Positions 61,674-64,000 of a DNA stretch of 64,000 nt are shown one piece after another. The stretch covers positions 124,001 through 188,000 of the forward strand of contig NC_021506.1 of assembly GCF_000412695.1 (NCBI RefSeq), written 5' to 3'. The notes under the pieces are model-generated. The model worked only from the letters and a program-made list of their open reading frames with translations. It searched no databases and was not told where the DNA came from. The stretch is from Pseudomonas resinovorans NBRC 106553. GTDB lineage: Bacteria > Pseudomonadota > Gammaproteobacteria > Pseudomonadales > Pseudomonadaceae. Within the stretch, counting starts at the first letter, position 1, and every line of letters begins with the position of its first letter. Both the position numbers and the translations under genes were made by a program.

Positions 61674-64000
61674 GGGGTCATGCCGAGATAAAGGGAAAAT
61701 TCACTCACTTCGCTCGTAACGTGTTGACGCCAAGAAAGTTTACCAAATAGACCGCACAGCCTCTGATCGTGGACTATCTTTTCTGACTCCTCAGAAAAGG
61801 AGTTCCTATGGCTTCATTAGAGCGTACGGCGTATCCCACTCTGCCAAAGGCGTATTCAAAAGCTGAGCTGCAACGTGATTTTTCGTTCTCAGATGATGAG
61901 ATTAAGTGGGTACGAAGCAAGTCCAAGGCCCCCTTTCACCTCAATCTCGCCGTTCTCCTCAAGACCTTTCAGGTGCTCCGATATTTTCCTGATATCACCG
62001 ACGTACCTAATCAACTGGTGGACTTCATTCGCGGAGAGTTGGGTCAGCGTAGCAAGGTGAAACTCGCGGAATACAAGTGGTTCCAGCAATATCGCCACAT
62101 GAACGCGATCCGAGCTCGCCTCGGTGTGACGGCATTCTACGGCTCCGATGCCATGGAGCTCGCCGAGCGGCATGCCAAAGCGATGTCGTTTGTGCTTGAC
62201 CAGCGCGCCGACATCATCAACTCCGTAATCGAAGAGCTGATCCGCCAGGATTATGAGCTCCCTGCGTACTCGACCCTGAATGATCTTGCTGAGCGAATTC
62301 ATGCCGAATCCCAAGAGGCAATATTCAACCTTGTAGTAACCAGAACGCCAGTCGAGGTGATCCACAAGCTAAAGGATCTGCTCGATACTGACTTCGGCCG
62401 ACGCCAGAGCGACTTCAATGCGCTGAAGCAGGCGCCCAAGAAGCCATCTCGCAAGCACTTGGAGGTACTGATCGATCATCTGGCTTGGCTAGAGAGCTTC
62501 GGGGATCTGGGTGCCATTTTTGAAGGAATAGTCGACACCAAGATCCGTCACTTCGCTGCCCAAGCCGCGGCGTCGGACGTAGCCGAGTTGAAGGACTGCT
62601 TACTGCCGAAGCGCTACACGCTGATGTTGGCCTTAATCTACCGCATGCGCGTGCGGACCCGGGATCACTTGGCCGAGATGTTCATCCGACGGATTTCGAC
62701 GATCCATAAACGCGCCAAGGAGGAGTTGGAGCAAATCCAGGCGCGGCAACGCCAGAAGCTGGAGCAGTTGGTGGCGACCCTGGATGGCGTGGTGCAGATT
62801 CTGGTTCAAGAACCGGATGACCAGGAGGCTGGCAGTCTAATTCGGGAATACCTCTCCCCCGGTGGCAATCTGGATCGGTTGCGTGAGACTTGCGCCGAAG
62901 TACAGGCTACCGGCGGTAATAACTACCTGCCGCTGATCTGGAAGCACTTCAAGTCCCATCGCTCGTTATTGTTCCGTCTAAGCCACCTTCTTCAACTGGA
63001 GCCCACGACTCAGGATCGATCGCTGGTTCAGGCTCTTCAACTGATCCAGGACAGCGAGAATCTACACCGCGAATGGATCGACGAGCACGTCGACTTGTCG
63101 TTTGCGTCGGAGCGCTGGGTCAAGGTCGTTCGCCGTCCTGCCAGTGAGGGGCCACCGACCAACCGGCGCTATCTAGAAGTTTGTGTATTCTCCTACCTGG
63201 CCAGCGAGCTGCGATCGGGTGACATGTGTGTACAGGGGTCGGAATCCTTCGCCGACTACCGCAAGCAGTTGCTGCCCTGGGAGGAATGTCTCCAGCGACT
63301 ACCGGCCTACTGCGAAAAGGTCGGGCTGCCATGCACGGCCAAGGAGTTTGTTGCCTCCCTCCAGACTCAGCTGGAGGAAACCGCGCAACAACTGGACGAC
63401 AAATTCCCATCTTGCCGAGGGGACGTATCGATTAACGAAGCCGGAGAACCGGTGTTGCGCCGAGTAACGGCGCGAGACACCCCACCTTCGGCCATCTCAC
63501 TACAGACGGCGCTTATGCAGCGCATGCCGGCCAGGCACGTGCTCGACATCATGGCCAACATCGAGCACTGGATTCAGTTCACGCGGCATTTCGGTCCCAT
63601 GTCCGGTAACGAGCCGAAGCTCAAAGAGCCTGCCGAGCGCTATCTGATGACCATCTTCGCCATGGGCTGCAATCTCGGCCCCAACCAGGCCGCGCGGCAT
63701 CTGGCCGGTAACGTCACGCCACACATGCTGTCCTATACGAATCGCCGCCACCTAGCATTGGAGAAGCTGGACAAGGCTAACCGCGAGCTGGTGGAACTCT
63801 ATCTGCAGCTTGATCTGCCTAAGCTCTGGGGCGATGGCAAGGCGGTCGCAGCGGACGGCACGCAGTTCGACTTCTATGATGACAACCTGCTGGCCGGCTA
63901 TCACTTCCGCTACCGCAAGATGGGTGCCGTGGCCTATCGGCACGTGGCCAACAACTACATCGCTGTATTCCAGCACTTCATCCCACCTGGCATATGGGAG
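61674..64000 (+). mobile_element. Second Tn3-family transposon (left part, runs off the window)
   Basis: The outer end GGGGTCATGCCGAGATAAAG begins about 135 bp before a Tn3-type transposase gene, as expected for the tnpA-proximal terminal repeat of a transposon. The sequence differs from the 52.5-kb element's repeat, so it belongs to another subgroup, perhaps near Tn4651/Tn4652 (tentative). The other end and any cargo are outside the window. Confidence 0.75.
61808..64000 (+). CDS. tnpA: Tn3-family transposase TnpA, partial
   Basis: 731 codons are present in one open frame and the gene continues past 64000. The start is ATG 61808. DUF4158-type N-terminus (FSFSDDEIKWVRSKSKAPFHLNLAVLLKTFQ) and the later catalytic core (ADGTQFDFYDDNLLAGYHFRYRK, with the DGTQ Asp) identify a Tn3 transposase distinct from the Tn21-group one. 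Confidence 0.9.
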   Translation, partial: MASLERTAYPTLPKAYSKAELQRDFSFSDDEIKWVRSKSKAPFHLNLAVLLKTFQVLRYFPDITDVPNQLVDFIRGELGQRSKVKLAEYKWFQQYRHMNAIRARLGVTAFYGSDAMELAERHAKAMSFVLDQRADIINSVIEELIRQDYELPAYSTLNDLAERIHAESQEAIFNLVVTRTPVEVIHKLKDLLDTDFGRRQSDFNALKQAPKKPSRKHLEVLIDHLAWLESFGDLGAIFEGIVDTKIRHFAAQAAASDVAELKDCLLPKRYTLMLALIYRMRVRTRDHLAEMFIRRISTIHKRAKEELEQIQARQRQKLEQLVATLDGVVQILVQEPDDQEAGSLIREYLSPGGNLDRLRETCAEVQATGGNNYLPLIWKHFKSHRSLLFRLSHLLQLEPTTQDRSLVQALQLIQDSENLHREWIDEHVDLSFASERWVKVVRRPASEGPPTNRRYLEVCVFSYLASELRSGDMCVQGSESFADYRKQLLPWEECLQRLPAYCEKVGLPCTAKEFVASLQTQLEETAQQLDDKFPSCRGDVSINEAGEPVLRRVTARDTPPSAISLQTALMQRMPARHVLDIMANIEHWIQFTRHFGPMSGNEPKLKEPAERYLMTIFAMGCNLGPNQAARHLAGNVTPHMLSYTNRRHLALEKLDKANRELVELYLQLDLPKLWGDGKAVAADGTQFDFYDDNLLAGYHFRYRKMGAVAYRHVANNYIAVFQHFIPPGIWE

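Overview
The window looks like a segment of a large conjugative plasmid or integrative conjugative element from a Pseudomonas-like gammaproteobacterium. The base composition is moderately GC-rich. The gene content fits this: a MobH-type relaxase, an F-type (MPF-F) type IV secretion system arranged much like those of SXT/R391 and IncA/C elements, a DUF1845/PFL_4669-type protein, and several insertion elements. No replication initiator, rRNA, tRNA, CRISPR array or antibiotic-resistance gene was recognised. The host assignment is inference; no species-defining gene is present.

Layout. (1) 0-10.4 kb: relaxase traI and coupling protein traD, then dsb-like, traL, traE, traK, traB and traV. (2) 10.5-20.9 kb: one giant secreted Ig/cadherin-like protein gene (about 2464 residues when restored). 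It is cut by a complete 2957-bp IS66-family element with an 8-bp target duplication and a pRiA4b ORF-3-like passenger gene. (3) 21.0-27.5 kb: pilin traA, dsbC-like, traC, an S26 peptidase, a TrbC-TraW fusion and traU. (4) 27.6-31.7 kb: accessory genes (NERD protein, DUF1845-type protein, primase-like protein and unknowns). (5) 31.8-37.5 kb: traF, traH and traG. (6) 37.5-40.9 kb, minus strand: one operon carrying a ParM-like actin ATPase, a ParR-like protein, a lytic transglycosylase and a FlhC-like regulator; mobI-like is divergent from it. (7) 41.7-44.5 kb: a 13-bp direct-repeat region (oriT, iteron or centromere candidate) and small unknown genes separated by repeated motifs. (8) 44.8-60.4 kb: a long plus-strand run with a zinc-finger-like protein, both subunits of exonuclease VII, small membrane and zinc proteins, a ParB-like protein, a HEPN-like protein and an SF1 helicase. 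It is interrupted by a decayed Tn21-group Tn3-family transposon (52485-59440) carrying a chemotaxis receptor gene and an IS256-family element. (9) 60.5-61.5 kb: an Xre-RES toxin-antitoxin pair. (10) 61.7 kb to the end: the start of a second, different Tn3-family transposon.

The most interesting regulatory observation is a dyad element of about 25 bp, roughly TTTTC(C/A)GAC, then TAAAA, then CCTGAAAACG. It occurs seven times, each time in front of a transfer gene (traI, dsb, traK, traA, dsbC, traF, mobI), and in six of the seven the gap to the likely start codon is 57-61 bp. Its natural partner in the same window is the 344-residue FlhC-like protein, whose C-terminal half has the FlhC layout and whose N-terminal part may correspond to FlhD. 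The window may therefore hold a single-chain FlhDC/SetCD/AcaCD-type master activator together with its complete operator set.

The mobile-element history can be read at base level: an exact IS66 insertion in the giant gene, a frameshifted tnpA and a start-deleted tnpR in the Tn21-like element, a 74-codon gene split in frame by that transposon without a target duplication, and two compensating frameshifts in the IS256 transposase.
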